Notes: generated from the letters alone by a model not told the origin. A DNA stretch of 64,000 nucleotides from Streptomyces ferrugineus (GCF_015160855.1 NZ_CP063373.1:4278001-4342000), one strand, 5' to 3'; counted from the stretch's first letter, positions 27,161 through 37,111 are shown. Translations and numbers: made by a program.

Positions 27161-27733
27161 TCACCGCAGGTCGAGCCGCATCAGGATGCGGGGGTGACCG
27201 GCCAGCACGGACGTCGTGTCGGCGACATGGACGAACCCGGCGCGCTCGAAGTTCTTGCGGAGCCCGGCGTACGCCATCGTCAGGTCGACCCTGGCGCCAG
27301 CGTTGTCGAGGGGGTACGCCTCGACCACCGGCGCGCCCCGGTCGCGGGCGAAGTCGACGGCGCCCGCGATGAGGGCGTGGCTGATGCCCTGCTTGCGATG
27401 GCCGGGGCGGACGCGGACGCACCACAGCGACCACACCGGCAGGTCGTCGACGTGCGGGATCTTGCGGTTGCGGGCGAAGGACGTGGCCGAGCGCGGCGCC
27501 ACCGCGGCCCAGCCGACCGGCTCGTCACCGTCGTAGGCGAGCACCCCGGGCGGGGGATCGGCGCGGCACAGCCCGGCGACGTACTCGCCGCGGGCCGGTC
27601 CGCGCAGCTCGTTGTTCAGCTTCGACGGGATCCGGTAGCTCAGACACCAACAGACGTTCGCCCCGGGCGACTTCGGGCCGAGCACGGCGTGGACGTCCTC
27701 GAAGACGGCGGCGGGGCGGACTTCTATGGCCAT
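27161..27733 (-). CDS. GNAT-family N-acetyltransferase
   Basis: A 190-residue acetyltransferase. The acetyl-CoA pyrophosphate loop appears as VRPGHRKQGISHAL (Q/R-x-x-G-x-G/A variant), preceded by the strand VDDLPVWSLWCVRV. The N-terminal third contains NVCWCLSYRIPSKLNNELRG, a Cys/Trp-rich segment seen in a subset of actinobacterial GNAT proteins. It probably acetylates a small molecule in the cytosol. It converges with the SDR gene (19 bases) and is 49 bases downstream of the phosphoribosyltransferase on the same strand. Confidence 0.85.
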   Translation of the reverse strand: MAIEVRPAAVFEDVHAVLGPKSPGANVCWCLSYRIPSKLNNELRGPARGEYVAGLCRADPPPGVLAYDGDEPVGWAAVAPRSATSFARNRKIPHVDDLPVWSLWCVRVRPGHRKQGISHALIAGAVDFARDRGAPVVEAYPLDNAGARVDLTMAYAGLRKNFERAGFVHVADTTSVLAGHPRILMRLDLR

Positions 27734-27782
27734 GGCACCACGATGTCACGGCGCGTACCTGAGCGGCGGGTGACTCGGCGGC

Positions 27783-28436
27783 TCACGCCGTGGCGTGGAA
27801 CCCGTGCAGCGTCCTCGCCACCTCCGTGTCGGAGACCTGGCCGAAGTCCTCGTACCACTCACCGATGACATGGAGGCCCGCGGGCTGCTCCAGGCACACG
27901 AGGTCGTCGCACTCGGTGCGGACGGATTCGACGGTCCTGGGGCTGCCGACGGGGACCGCCAGGACCAGCCGTGCCGGACCGTGGCGGCGCAGGAAGCGCA
28001 GCGCGGCCACCGCGGTCAGACCGGTGGCCAGGCCGTCGTCGACGAGGACGACCGTGCGGCCGTCGATCGACGGGGGCGGGCGGCGGCCGCGGTAGAGGTA
28101 CTCGAGGCGGTGCAGTTCGTTGCGTTCCCGCACGACGACGTCGCCGAGCCGGTCCTCGGACAGATGCATCATCGCCAGGCTCTGCCGGTCGTACAGCGGT
28201 GGATCGTCCGCGGCGACCGCGCCGATCGGCGTCTGCGGCCGGATCGGAGTGCTGATCTCGCCGGCGACCAGCACGTCCAGCGGGGCGTGCAGGGCCCGGG
28301 CGACCTCCACGGCCACGGGCACGCCGCCGCGGGGCAGGGCCAGCACGAGCACATTGGGCAGATCGCCGGAGTCGGCCCACTCGACCAGCCGCAGGCCGAG
28401 CTCCTGTCCGGCGTGGGTACGGTCGCGAAACGGCAC
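27783..28436 (-). CDS. Phosphoribosyltransferase-fold protein, copy 1
   Basis: A 217-residue type I PRTase-like protein. The PRPP loop reads GRTVVLVDDGLATGLTAVAAL, and LVLALPRGGVPVAVEVAR is the first conserved loop. The start is GTG 28436 behind GGAGGAG. The C-terminus ends with HVIGEWYEDFGQVSDTEV. It is closely similar in layout to the gene at 28919-29563 on the opposite strand, sharing FRDR, PRGG, VVRERNEL/ERKEL, DDG.ATG and WYEDF. These Streptomyces PRTases have no assigned base substrate and often lie near universal-stress or RNA-repair genes, as here. Confidence 0.88.
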   Translation of the reverse strand: MPFRDRTHAGQELGLRLVEWADSGDLPNVLVLALPRGGVPVAVEVARALHAPLDVLVAGEISTPIRPQTPIGAVAADDPPLYDRQSLAMMHLSEDRLGDVVVRERNELHRLEYLYRGRRPPPSIDGRTVVLVDDGLATGLTAVAALRFLRRHGPARLVLAVPVGSPRTVESVRTECDDLVCLEQPAGLHVIGEWYEDFGQVSDTEVARTLHGFHATA

Positions 28437-28649
28437 GGCGCTCCTCCCTCACGCTCGACGCAGCCGCCGAGTGCCCGGCGTACCCACCGCGAAACGGGCA
28501 GGCGCGGCCGGACGGGCCGGCCGCCCGCACCGCTTTTCGCGTGTTGCGAGGCGGGAACCCGGGTAACCCCGGCACAATCCGGAGTCCTCAACGCGACGTG
28601 GCCGGTACGCCGGGCTGCGCACCGGCCACGCGGAGCGCATGGTGGTGAC

Positions 28650-28889
28650 ATGAGCACGCGTCCCCTTGTGGTGGTGCTGCCGCCGGGGTCCGACGGCGGC
28701 CGTCAGGTGACGATCCGTGGCGAGCCGACGGGCACCGCGTACAGCCTGTTCGACGTCATGGACCTGGTGCACCGCGCGGGCCTGCCCGCCGAGGACCGGG
28801 CCGTCGACGACCCCGACCTGATCGAATGGCGCGGCGGTGGACCGTACGACTGGAACGGCACGGACACGTCCGACACGGCGAACGAGTGA
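28650..28889 (+). CDS. Small hypothetical protein between the two phosphoribosyltransferases
   Basis: A 79-residue acidic protein, not recognised. It has a beta-rich N-terminus (RPLVVVLPPGSDGGRQVTIR), a helix (YSLFDVMDLVHRAGL) and an acidic tail ending WNGTDTSDTANE. ATG 28650 has a GGTGGTG upstream. It ends 29 bases before the start chosen for PRTase copy 2, and its stop overlaps an alternative GTG of that gene, so the two are probably co-transcribed. No export signal or cysteine is present. Confidence 0.65.
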   Translation: MSTRPLVVVLPPGSDGGRQVTIRGEPTGTAYSLFDVMDLVHRAGLPAEDRAVDDPDLIEWRGGGPYDWNGTDTSDTANE

Positions 28890-28918
28890 ACGCCGACGGC
28901 TGGATGAAGGGCAGACCC

Positions 28919-29563
28919 ATGCAGTTCCGTGACCGTACGGTGGCCGGGCGGGAGCTGGCGGAGCAGCTGCGCGTCCGGCAGGACAAGGGCATGCTCGCGC
29001 AGCCCGTCGTCCTCGCCCTGCCCCGCGGCGGCGCCGCCGTCGCCCGGGAGATCGCCCGGGCGCTGGATGCCCCGCTGGACGTCCTCGTCGTACGCAAGAT
29101 CGGGGCGCCGTTCCACCAGGAGTTCGGGGTCGGCGCGCTCGCGGGCGGCGACGACCCGCCGCTGTTCGACGAGCCGACGCTGGACCGGCTGGGCCTGAGC
29201 GAGGCGGATCTCGCGCCGGTGGTGGAGCGGGAGCGCAAGGAGCTGCGGCGGCGCGAGGAGCGCTATCGGCAGGGCCGCCCGGCGCCGGAGCTGCGCGGCC
29301 GTACCGCCATCGTGGTCGACGACGGCGTGGCGACCGGCTCCACCGCACGCGTCGCGGTGCGCGCCGTACGCGGCCGGGAGCCCGGGCGCCTGGTGCTCGC
29401 CGTCCCCGTCTGCGCTCCGGAAGCGGCCGAGGAGCTGCGCCGGGAGGTCGACGATTTCGTCTGCCTGCACCAGCCGAGGCTGTTCAGCTCGGTCGGCGAG
29501 TGGTACGAGGACTTTCGCCAGCTCACCGACGACGATGTGCTGGCGGTGCTGCGGGGCGAGTGA
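28919..29563 (+). CDS. Phosphoribosyltransferase-fold protein, copy 2
   Basis: A 214-residue paralogue of the 27783-28436 product. It starts MQFRDRTVAGRELA, aligning with MPFRDRTHAGQELG of copy 1, which is why ATG 28919 is chosen over GTG 28886. Motifs are VVLALPRGGAAVAREIAR, the PRPP-binding RTAIVVDDGVATGSTARV, and the shared C-terminal SSVGEWYEDFRQLTDDDV. An insertion EFGVGALAGGDDPPLFD follows the KIGAPFHQ segment. The substrate is unknown. It converges with the CapA-like gene, 21 bases away. Confidence 0.88.
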   Translation: MQFRDRTVAGRELAEQLRVRQDKGMLAQPVVLALPRGGAAVAREIARALDAPLDVLVVRKIGAPFHQEFGVGALAGGDDPPLFDEPTLDRLGLSEADLAPVVERERKELRRREERYRQGRPAPELRGRTAIVVDDGVATGSTARVAVRAVRGREPGRLVLAVPVCAPEAAEELRREVDDFVCLHQPRLFSSVGEWYEDFRQLTDDDVLAVLRGE

Positions 29564-29584
29564 GGCTCACCCCAACAGTGAGGC

Positions 29585-30703
29585 TCACCCCAAAGGGGCG
29601 GGCTTCCTGAGGGTGAGTGCGCCGTCCGGGCCCAGCGCGACATGGACGCCGTAGCCGATCCGGTCGAGGGTCGTGTGCAGCCAGCCGCGGTCCTCCCGCG
29701 GCGCCGGTTCCAGCCGCATCCGGCGGGCCAGCAGGGGCTCCATGCGCAGGTCGGTCAGCTCGCCGGTGTCCGACGCCAGCGTGACGAAGTAGGCGATGCG
29801 CAGGTCGTCGCGGTACTGCTCGTACCCCGGGATGCCCTCGTAGTCGTCGATGAAGTCGCCGCAGCCGTGCAGGACGAGCCGGTCCCGGTACACCTCGACG
29901 GCGCGCGGGTGGTGCGAGGAGTGGCCGTGCACGACGTCGGCGCCGCCGTCCACCAGGGCGTGCGCGAAGCGGCGCTGGTCGCGGGGGACGACATAGCCCC
30001 AGTTGGAGCCCCAGTGCACGGACACGACCACGATGTCGCCGGGCCGTTTCACCCGCCGTATCCGCCGCACGGCCGCGGCCGCCGTCGCCGGCGACAGCTC
30101 GGGTACATAGGCGACGCCGGGCAGGTCGGCCGTCGCCGCCCAGTCGGCCGGGATGCCGCTGGTGGCGACGCCGAGGGCGAAGACGAGTATCCGGCCGCCG
30201 TGGGGGAGCGGCAGCGCCACGGGCGCGTACGCCTCCTCGGCCCCGCGCCCCGCACCCGCCGTCCGCAGCCCCGCCCCGTGCAGCACGTCGAGCGTCTCCC
30301 GCAGACCGGCGCGGCCGAAGTCCCGCACATGGTTGTTGGCCAGCACGCACACGTCGGGCCGGGCCACCGTGAGAGCGGGCAGGTTGGCCGGGTGCATGCG
30401 GTAGTGCACCGCCTTGCCGGGCTCGAACGCGTCGCTGCGCGTCACGGACGTCTCCAGGTTGACGATCCGGACGTCGGGACCGTTCGACTCCAGCAGCCGT
30501 AGCGCCTCGCCCCACGGCCAGGACGGGTCGACGGGCGCCGGGATGGGGCCGCTCACCGACTCCGCCATGCTCACGTAGGCGCGGGCGTCCGTGACGTACC
30601 CCTCCCGCAGCTCCGGGTCGCCGGGGCGGGCCAGGATCTGGTCGACGCCACGTCCGAGCATCACGTCGCCGCAGACGAACAGCGTCACCGTGTCGCCGCT
30701 CAT
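29585..30703 (-). CDS. CapA-family (poly-gamma-glutamate-synthesis-like) metallophosphatase-fold protein
   Basis: A 372-residue protein of the CapA superfamily: [15 protein letters not shown] near the start, [44 protein letters not shown] and [14 protein letters not shown]. These His/Asp/Asn motifs match the calcineurin-like core. Unlike capsule-associated CapA it has no signal or membrane anchor, so it is cytosolic. On the minus strand TACCGT (complement of 30710-30715) ends 6 bases before ATG 30703, fitting a leaderless transcript. The function is unknown; such stand-alone CapA proteins are common in actinomycetes. It is divergent from rtcB. Confidence 0.85.
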   Translation of the reverse strand: MSGDTVTLFVCGDVMLGRGVDQILARPGDPELREGYVTDARAYVSMAESVSGPIPAPVDPSWPWGEALRLLESNGPDVRIVNLETSVTRSDAFEPGKAVHYRMHPANLPALTVARPDVCVLANNHVRDFGRAGLRETLDVLHGAGLRTAGAGRGAEEAYAPVALPLPHGGRILVFALGVATSGIPADWAATADLPGVAYVPELSPATAAAAVRRIRRVKRPGDIVVVSVHWGSNWGYVVPRDQRRFAHALVDGGADVVHGHSSHHPRAVEVYRDRLVLHGCGDFIDDYEGIPGYEQYRDDLRIAYFVTLASDTGELTDLRMEPLLARRMRLEPAPREDRGWLHTTLDRIGYGVHVALGPDGALTLRKPAPLG

Positions 30704-30835
30704 GTCTCCACGGTACGAGCCCCACCGGGCCCCGGGAACGCCGGGGGGCGCCCCGGTAGGAAACGCCCCGCGCGGGTACCCCGCACCTGCGACGCCGGGT
30801 GTGGGACTCCGTCGGCCCGGGCGCGGGAGGCCGTC

Positions 30836-32248
30836 ATGGAACTGGTCCAGGAAGCTCCCCACCGCTTCCGTATCGCCCCGCACGGCCCGATGCGGGTGCC
30901 GGGCGTGGTGTTCGCGTCCCGGAACCTGCTCAGGGACGCCGAGCAGTCACTGGAGCAGGTGGCCGCGGTGGCCACGCTGCCCGGCATCGTCGGCGCCTCG
31001 TACGCCATGCCCGACATCCACTGGGGATACGGCTTCCCCATCGGCGGCGTCGCGGCGACCGACGTGGCCGAGGGCGGGGTCGTCTCGCCGGGCGGGGTCG
31101 GCTTCGACATCTCCTGCGGGGTGCGGCTGCTGGCCGCCGACACCGACGGCGAGGGGCTGCGGGCGGCGCTGCCCGCCGTGATGGACGGCCTCGACCGGGC
31201 CATTCCGCGCGGCGCGGGGCCCGGCGGGGTGTGGCATCTGACCGGCCCGGGGGAGCTGGAGCGGATCCTGCGCGGCGGGTCGCGGTACGCGGTCCAGGAG
31301 GGGCACGGCGAGGAGCGCGACCTGACGCGCTGCGAGGACGGCGGGGCGGTCGCCGACGCCGACGTCGACCAGGTCAGCGCGCGGGCGCGCGAGCGCGGCC
31401 TCGGCCAGGTCGGCAGCCTCGGCTCGGCCAACCACTTCCTGGAGGTGCAGGTCGTCGACGAGGTGTACGACGAGACGGCCGCCGCCGCCTTCGGGCTCGC
31501 CCCCGGCCAGGTGTGCGTGATGATCCACTGCGGCTCCCGCGGCCTCGGCCACCAGATCTGCACCGATCACGTCCGGCTGATGGACCGCGCGATGGCCCGC
31601 TACGGCATCAAGGTCCCGGACCGCCAACTGGCCTGCACGCCGGTCGAGTCACCGGAGGGCGAGAGGTACCTCGGCGCCATGGCCGCCGCGGCCAACTACG
31701 GCCGCGCCAACCGCCAGTTGCTGTCCGACGCGGCCCGCACGGTCTTCCGCAGGGCCGCCGGCACCCGGCTGTCCCTGGTGTACGACGTCTCCCACAACCT
31801 CGCCAAGATCGAGACCCACCCGGTGGCCGGGGCCCGCCGCACGCTCTGCGTCCACCGCAAGGGCGCCACCCGGGCCTTCCCGCCCGGCCACCCGGACCTC
31901 CCCGACGAACTGCGCGCGACCGGCCAGCCGGTGCTGATCCCCGGCACGATGGGCACCGCCTCCTACGTCCTGGTCGGCGTGACCGGCGGCGACGCGTTCT
32001 CCTCCACCTGCCACGGCGCCGGCCGGGTCCTCAGCCGCCACCGCGCCGCCCGCGCCGTGGGCGGCCGGGAGCTGCGGGCCCGGCTGGAGTCGGCGGGCAT
32101 CGCGGTACGCCCGCGGTCGTTGCGCGGCCTGGCGGAGGAGACTCCCGAGGCGTACAAGGACGTGAACGAGGTGGTGGCCGCGAGTGAGGGTGCGGGGCTG
32201 TGCCGGACGGTGGCCCGGCTGGTGCCGCTGGGGGTGGTGAAGGGCTGA
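30836..32248 (+). CDS. rtcB: RtcB-family RNA ligase
   Basis: A 470-residue RtcB. Conserved motifs are [31 protein letters not shown] (Asp and Cys manganese ligands), [36 protein letters not shown] and [10 protein letters not shown] with the His that is guanylylated. It joins 2',3'-cyclic phosphate or 3'-phosphate RNA ends to 5'-OH ends using GTP and Mn(II), for tRNA or rRNA repair after ribonuclease damage. Its activator archease is encoded convergently 79 bases downstream, not in operon. The intergenic region to capA (132 bases) should hold its promoter; no sigma-54 type site is expected in this lineage. Confidence 0.95.
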   Translation: MELVQEAPHRFRIAPHGPMRVPGVVFASRNLLRDAEQSLEQVAAVATLPGIVGASYAMPDIHWGYGFPIGGVAATDVAEGGVVSPGGVGFDISCGVRLLAADTDGEGLRAALPAVMDGLDRAIPRGAGPGGVWHLTGPGELERILRGGSRYAVQEGHGEERDLTRCEDGGAVADADVDQVSARARERGLGQVGSLGSANHFLEVQVVDEVYDETAAAAFGLAPGQVCVMIHCGSRGLGHQICTDHVRLMDRAMARYGIKVPDRQLACTPVESPEGERYLGAMAAAANYGRANRQLLSDAARTVFRRAAGTRLSLVYDVSHNLAKIETHPVAGARRTLCVHRKGATRAFPPGHPDLPDELRATGQPVLIPGTMGTASYVLVGVTGGDAFSSTCHGAGRVLSRHRAARAVGGRELRARLESAGIAVRPRSLRGLAEETPEAYKDVNEVVAASEGAGLCRTVARLVPLGVVKG

Positions 32249-32304
32249 GGCCGCCAGGGGTGGAGGCCGCTGGGGTGATGGCCGCTGGGGGCGGTGAAGG
32301 GCTG
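32224..32304. repeat. Duplicated 3' end of rtcB
   Basis: The last 24 coding bases of rtcB (32224-32247) recur with one mismatch at 32281-32304, 57 bases further on, after the stop codon. Between them lie shorter GGCCGCTGGGG-type repeats. It looks like a slippage duplication of the gene end in the gap before the archease gene. Confidence 0.7.
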
Positions 32305-32326
32305 CGGTCCGCGGCCGCCGCACCCC

Positions 32327-32782
32327 TCACACGTCCACGGTCACCGCGCACGACCACCCGTACGGACCCGGCCCGATGCGCAGCCCGTGCCAGGAGACGC
32401 CCTTCGGGCCGGCGCCGGTGACCTCCACGTCCGCCAGGTCGGCGAGGGCGAGCCGCACGTCGAGGTCGCCGTCCTCGGTGTCGGCCTCCAGGTCGACCGG
32501 CACCCGGCCGTCCACGTCGAGACGCAGGACCACCTCGTCGAGGAGCGCGGTCAGCAGCCCCTCGTCGCTGTCCTCGGCGAGCCGCACCCGCTCCACCGAG
32601 GTGGGCCGCACCGCCGCGATGTCGGCGAAGCACTCCACCATCCCCAGCGCGGCCTCCACCAGACAGCGCTCCCGGCTCACACCCCACGCCTCGATCCGCA
32701 CGTCGGCGGTGTGCGGCACCGTCCGGTGGCCGCTCTCGCCGCGCCGCCGCGCCTGGATGTCGTCGTCCATGTCGCCGACCAT
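32327..32782 (-). CDS. Archease (RtcB cofactor)
   Basis: A 151-residue archease: HRTVPHTADVRIEAWG near the start, EDSDEGLLTALLDEVVLRLD in the middle, and a C-terminal KGVSWHGLRIGP...YGWSCAVTVDV. The metal-coordinating Asp of HTAD and the C-terminal Asp are present. Archease accelerates guanylylation of RtcB and allows multiple turnover. ATG 32782 has AGGTGG nearby; ATG 32770 is an alternative. It converges on rtcB, so the two depend on separate promoters. Its start is 100 bases from the divergent PPOX gene. Confidence 0.92.
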   Translation of the reverse strand: MVGDMDDDIQARRRGESGHRTVPHTADVRIEAWGVSRERCLVEAALGMVECFADIAAVRPTSVERVRLAEDSDEGLLTALLDEVVLRLDVDGRVPVDLEADTEDGDLDVRLALADLADVEVTGAGPKGVSWHGLRIGPGPYGWSCAVTVDV

Positions 32783-32881
32783 GGGCACCACCTGATCCGC
32801 CGAGTCGTCCCCGAGGAGTGCTCCACGGATAGGGGTACCCGAGACGGGGCACCGCGTACCGCCGGGACCGAAGGAGCCGAC

Positions 32882-33334
32882 ATGCCGGACATGGAGCGGG
32901 ACGAGGCGCGCGGGCGGTTCACCGAGGCATCCGTCGCACGGCTGGCGACGGTCGACCCCGAGGGCCGGCCGCATCTGGTGCCGGTCGTGTTCGCGGCGCG
33001 CGGCGACGAGGTCGTCACCGCCGTGGACGGCAAGCCGAAGCGGTCGCGGCGGCTCAGGCGGCTGCGCAACATCGCCGTCAGCCCGGCCGTCTGCCTGCTG
33101 GTGGACGCCTACGACGACGACTGGGACCGCCTGTGGTGGGTCAGGGCGGACGGCGGCGCCCGGATCCTGCCGCCCGAGGCGCCGGACGAGGCCGCGCATG
33201 CCGAGTACGCCGACGCCGTGGAGCTGCTGCGGCAGAAGTACCCGCAGTACCGGCAGGAGCCCCCGGAAGGGCCCGTGATCGTGATCACCGTCCTGCACTG
33301 GAGCGGCTGGCGGGCCGTGCCGGACGACGAGTGA
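32882..33334 (+). CDS. PPOX-class F420-dependent oxidoreductase (TIGR03668-like)
   Basis: A 150-residue split-barrel flavin/F420-binding protein: VARLATVDPEGRPHLVPVVF at the start, then DGKPKRSRRLRRLRNIAVSP, the usual cofactor phosphate-binding basic patch, and LHWSGWRA at the end. AAGGAG lies 6 bases before ATG 32882. Such proteins reduce unsaturated substrates or biliverdin-like molecules with F420H2; the exact reaction is unknown. Although next to the archease, it is divergent and independent. Confidence 0.88.
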   Translation: MPDMERDEARGRFTEASVARLATVDPEGRPHLVPVVFAARGDEVVTAVDGKPKRSRRLRRLRNIAVSPAVCLLVDAYDDDWDRLWWVRADGGARILPPEAPDEAAHAEYADAVELLRQKYPQYRQEPPEGPVIVITVLHWSGWRAVPDDE

Positions 33335-33368
33335 GGTGCGGGCGCGGCGGTCCACAGCCGCAGACCCA

Positions 33369-33397
33369 TTGACCTTGACCATCCACGAACATAATCT
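33369..33397 (+). promoter_or_regulatory. Probable promoter of the gluconate/glucarate operon
   Basis: TTGACC (33369-33374), a 17-bp spacer and TAATCT (33392-33397). Just downstream, TCCTCATATG (33401-33410) and TCTTCATGTG (33420-33429) form an imperfect direct repeat 19 bases apart. It is well placed to be an operator, and no regulator gene is adjacent. Confidence 0.5.
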
Positions 33398-33486
33398 CCG
33401 TCCTCATATGTAGACGAGGTCTTCATGTGCGGATCCCATTCAGTGGGGTGAACGTAGGCGGCCGGCGTTCGAAGGAGAACAGAGAT

Positions 33487-34824
33487 ATGCCGCTCGTGGT
33501 GGTCGGGACCAGCGTCCTGGTCCTGCTCGTCCTGATGACCAGGCTCAAACTGAACGGCTTCGCGGCCCTGCTGCTGGTGGCGGTGGGCGTCGGCCTGGTC
33601 CAGGGCATCGGGATGGAGAAGATCCCGGACATCCTCGCCGAGGGCATCGGCGACCAGGTCGGCGACACCATGCTCACCATCGGCCTCGGTGCCATGGTCG
33701 GCCGGGTGATGGGCGACTCCGGCGCCGCCCAGCGCATAGCCGGCCGGCTGCTCGAGGTCTGCGGGCCGCGCTGGGTGCAGGTGGCCATGGTGCTGACGGC
33801 CATGCTCATCGGCGTGACGATGTTCTACGAGGTGGCCTTCGTCATCATCGTGCCGATCGCGTTCACCCTGGTCCGGGTCACCCGGGCGAACCTGCTGTGG
33901 GTGGGGCTGCCCATGTCGATCGCCCTGTCCACCATGCACAGCTTCCTGCCGCCCCACCCCGGCCCCACCGCGGTCGCCGCCACCTTCCACGCCTCCGTCG
34001 GACTGACCCTGTTCTACGGCCTGTTCATCGCCGTGCCGATCGGCGCGACCATCGCCCTGCTGTGGCCCCTGCTGCCCTTCGTCCGGGCGATGAACCCCGC
34101 CATCCCCAAGGGCCTGGTCAGCGAGCGGGTCTTCGAGGACGACGAGATGCCCGGCATGGGCTGGTCGCTGTCCGTCGCCCTGCTGCCCGTGGTGCTGATC
34201 GCCGGTGCGGCGGTGGCCGACCTGGCCGGCGCCGGCGACGGCGGCCCGATGCACTTCGTGGCCTTCATCGGCTCCGCCCCGATCGCCCTGCTGCTCACCC
34301 TGCTCGTGGCGGTCTGGGCGTTCGGCCCGCGCATCGGCCGCAGCCTGGCCGAGGTCAGCGCCTCCTGCAAGGAGGCCGCCCAGGCGATGGCGATGATCCT
34401 CCTCGTCATCGGCGCGGGCGGCGCCTTCAAGAACGTCCTCGTCGAGGGCGGGATCTCCGACTACATCAAGGACGTCACCGACGGCTGGTCGATCTCCCCG
34501 ATCGTCCTGGCCTGGCTGATCGCGGCCATCCTGCGCATCGCCCTCGGCTCCGCGACCGTCGCCGTCGTCACCGCCTCCGGCGTGGCACTGCCCCTGCTCG
34601 CGGGCAGCGGCGTCCACCCCGAGGTGATGGTGCTCGCCGTCTCCTGCGGCTCGATCGCCTTCTCCCACGTCAACGACCCGGGATTCTGGATGTTCAAGGA
34701 GTACTTCAACCTGTCCGTCCTCGACGCCATCAAGGCACGCACCACCTACACCACGGTGCTCGCGATCCTCGGCCTCGGCGGCGTACTGGTCCTGGAACAG
34801 GTCCTCGACGCCCTCAAGGTCTGA
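33487..34824 (+). CDS. GntP-family sugar-acid permease
   Basis: A 445-residue polytopic membrane protein with about twelve hydrophobic spans. Conserved GntP features are [20 protein letters not shown], the loop [18 protein letters not shown], and the C-terminal [15 protein letters not shown]. It imports gluconate or related sugar acids with protons. ATG 33487 is chosen for the GAAGGAG upstream; earlier in-frame codons lack one. Glucarate dehydratase follows after 37 bases, so glucarate (or galactarate) is the likely physiological substrate. Confidence 0.93.
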   Translation: MPLVVVGTSVLVLLVLMTRLKLNGFAALLLVAVGVGLVQGIGMEKIPDILAEGIGDQVGDTMLTIGLGAMVGRVMGDSGAAQRIAGRLLEVCGPRWVQVAMVLTAMLIGVTMFYEVAFVIIVPIAFTLVRVTRANLLWVGLPMSIALSTMHSFLPPHPGPTAVAATFHASVGLTLFYGLFIAVPIGATIALLWPLLPFVRAMNPAIPKGLVSERVFEDDEMPGMGWSLSVALLPVVLIAGAAVADLAGAGDGGPMHFVAFIGSAPIALLLTLLVAVWAFGPRIGRSLAEVSASCKEAAQAMAMILLVIGAGGAFKNVLVEGGISDYIKDVTDGWSISPIVLAWLIAAILRIALGSATVAVVTASGVALPLLAGSGVHPEVMVLAVSCGSIAFSHVNDPGFWMFKEYFNLSVLDAIKARTTYTTVLAILGLGGVLVLEQVLDALKV

Positions 34825-34861
34825 CCCACCGCCCGCCCTCACGAGAACGGCACCGCCCGCC

Positions 34862-36190
34862 ATGAGCCAGCCCATCGTCACCCGCTTCTCCGTGTATCCG
34901 GTCGCCGGCCGCGACTCGATGCTCCTCAACCTCTCCGGGGCGCACGCCCCTTACTTCACCCGCAACGTCGTCGTACTGGAGGACTCCGAGGGCCGCACGG
35001 GCCTGGGCGAGGTGCCCGGCGGGGAGAAGATCACCCGCACCCTGCGCGACGCCGAATCCCTCGTCGTCGGCGCCCGCTTGGGCGACCACAACAACGTCCT
35101 GCGCGCGATCGGGGCGAGGTTCGCCGACCGTGACGCGGGCGGGCGCGGCGCGCAGACCTTCGACCTGCGGACCACGGTGCACGCGGTCACCGCCGTCGAG
35201 TCCGCCCTCCTCGACCTGCTCGGGCAGCACCTGGAGGTCCCCGTCGCGGGCCTCCTGGGCGACGGCAAGCAGCGCGACGCCGTACGGGTGCTCGGCTACC
35301 TCTTCTACGTCGGCGACCCGGACCGCACCGACCTGGACTACATCCGCGCCCCCGACGCACCCGTCGACTGGTACCGCGTCCGGCACGAGCAGGCGCTCAC
35401 CCCCGAGGCGATCGTCCGCCAGGCCGAGGCCACCTACGACCACTACGGATTCCGCGACTTCAAGCTCAAGGGCGGCGTCCTGCCCGGCCCGGAGGAGGTC
35501 AAGGCCGTACGGGCGCTCAAGGACCGCTTCCCCGAGGCGCGGATCACCCTCGACCCCAACGGCGCCTGGTCCCTGCGCGAGGCCGTCGAACTGTGCCGCC
35601 CCCTCCTCGGCACCCTCGCCTACGCCGAGGACCCCTGCGGGGCGGAGGACGGCTACTCCGGCCGTGAGATCCTCGCGGAGTTCCGCCGGGCCACCGGCCT
35701 GCCCACGGCGACCAACATGATCGCCACGGACTGGCGCCAGCTGACCCACGCCCTGGCCCTGCAGTCGGTGTCCATCCCGCTGGCCGACCCGCACTTCTGG
35801 ACCATGCGGGGCTCGGTGCGCGTCGCCCAGCTCTGCAACGCGATGGGCCTGACCTGGGGCTGCCACTCCAACAACCACTTCGACATCTCCCTGGCGATGA
35901 TGGCCCACTGCGGAGCCGCCGCGCCCGGCGAGTACAACGCCCTGGACACCCACTGGATCTGGCAGGAGGGCCTGGAGCGGCTCACCGTCGACCCGCCGAG
36001 GATCACCGGCGGCGAGGTCGCCGTACCGGACACGCCCGGCCTGGGCGTCGGCCTGGACAGGGACCGGCTCCTCGCGGCACACGAGCTGTACCGGGAGAAG
36101 GCCCTGTCCGGCCGGGACGACGCCGTCGGCATGCGGTACCTGATCGAGGGGTGGACCTTCGACGCCAAGCGGCCCTGCCTCGTGCGCTGA
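34862..36190 (+). CDS. gudD: Glucarate dehydratase (enolase superfamily)
   Basis: A 442-residue enolase-superfamily protein matching glucarate dehydratase in length and motifs: [20 protein letters not shown], the catalytic FKLKGG (Lys pair), LDPNGAW and [12 protein letters not shown] (metal ligands), TNMIATDW, and [12 protein letters not shown] with the catalytic His, then WIWQEG. It converts D-glucarate to 5-keto-4-deoxyglucarate. It is co-transcribed with the GntP permease. The later enzymes of the pathway are not in this window. It converges with the amidohydrolase 16 bases away. Confidence 0.93.
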   Translation: MSQPIVTRFSVYPVAGRDSMLLNLSGAHAPYFTRNVVVLEDSEGRTGLGEVPGGEKITRTLRDAESLVVGARLGDHNNVLRAIGARFADRDAGGRGAQTFDLRTTVHAVTAVESALLDLLGQHLEVPVAGLLGDGKQRDAVRVLGYLFYVGDPDRTDLDYIRAPDAPVDWYRVRHEQALTPEAIVRQAEATYDHYGFRDFKLKGGVLPGPEEVKAVRALKDRFPEARITLDPNGAWSLREAVELCRPLLGTLAYAEDPCGAEDGYSGREILAEFRRATGLPTATNMIATDWRQLTHALALQSVSIPLADPHFWTMRGSVRVAQLCNAMGLTWGCHSNNHFDISLAMMAHCGAAAPGEYNALDTHWIWQEGLERLTVDPPRITGGEVAVPDTPGLGVGLDRDRLLAAHELYREKALSGRDDAVGMRYLIEGWTFDAKRPCLVR

Positions 36191-36206
36191 ACCCGCCGAC
36201 GCTCCG

Positions 36207-37019
36207 TCAGAGGGCGAAGACGCGGCGGGCGTTCCCGTGCAGGAACAGCTCCCGCGTCTCCTCGTCCAGCTTCAGGTCGTCCAGGTGCTCCAGGGCCCGA
36301 CCCGGCGTGATCATGGGGTAGTTGGAGCCGAACAGCACCTTGTGCCGGCCCCGGCCGCGCAGATACTCCACCAGTTCCGGCGGATAGCGGCGGACGGTGT
36401 AGGCGCTGGTGTCGACGAAGACGTTCTCGTGCTTGTCGGCGACCGCGATCATCTCCGTGGTCCACGGATAGCCGATGTGCCCGCACACGATCGTCAGCTC
36501 GGGGAAGTCCAGCGCCACCTGGTCGACGTACGGGATGGGCCGCCCCGTCTCCGACGGCCGCAGCGGGCCGGTGTGCCCGACCTGGGTGCAGAACGGCACA
36601 CCGAGGTCCACACAGGCCGCGTACAGCGGGTAGTACAGCCGGTCGGTGGGCGGCAGCCCCCACAGCCACGGGACGACGCGCAGCGCCACGAAGCCCAACT
36701 CCTCGACGGCACGCCGCAGTTCCCGCACCGTGGCCATGGGCCGGGCGAGATCGGCCCCCGCCACCCCGCGCAGCCGCCCGTCGGCCTGCGCGACGAAAGC
36801 GGCCACCTCGTCGTTGTCGATCAGCGGACCCTGCGGCCCGTACCAGGCGGCCGCGAGGCCCACCTCCACGTCGGCGTCCTCCAGCGCCGCCACCGTGACC
36901 TCGACGGGCAGCGGCTCGTCGGACCGCTCCATGCCGGTCCACCGGCGCAGCGACTCGAACATCTCGTGGTTGGCGTGGCGCGGCGTGGGGTGCTGCATCC
37001 AGGCGTCGATCACGGGCAT
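36207..37019 (-). CDS. Amidohydrolase-family (TIM-barrel) metal-dependent hydrolase
   Basis: A 270-residue protein of the amidohydrolase_2 (ACMSD/dicarboxylate hydrolase) group: VIDAWMQHPTPR at the N-terminus, VPFCTQVGHTGP, IVCGHIGYPWTTEM and the terminal FGSNYPMITPG, ending in LFLHGNARRVFAL. The first metal motif is HPTPRH rather than the usual HxH. ATG 37019 follows GGAGAGG with 10-base spacing. It probably hydrolyses or decarboxylates an organic acid. It may serve the sugar-acid genes it converges on, or an unrelated pathway. Confidence 0.82.
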   Translation of the reverse strand: MPVIDAWMQHPTPRHANHEMFESLRRWTGMERSDEPLPVEVTVAALEDADVEVGLAAAWYGPQGPLIDNDEVAAFVAQADGRLRGVAGADLARPMATVRELRRAVEELGFVALRVVPWLWGLPPTDRLYYPLYAACVDLGVPFCTQVGHTGPLRPSETGRPIPYVDQVALDFPELTIVCGHIGYPWTTEMIAVADKHENVFVDTSAYTVRRYPPELVEYLRGRGRHKVLFGSNYPMITPGRALEHLDDLKLDEETRELFLHGNARRVFAL

Positions 37020-37111
37020 GGACTACGGCCTCTCCGGAGGGGTCGGGATGGCGGGATGTCGGCATGTCGGCATTCACCTCCCACACTCTCCCGCGACCTA
37101 TGGTGGACGCC

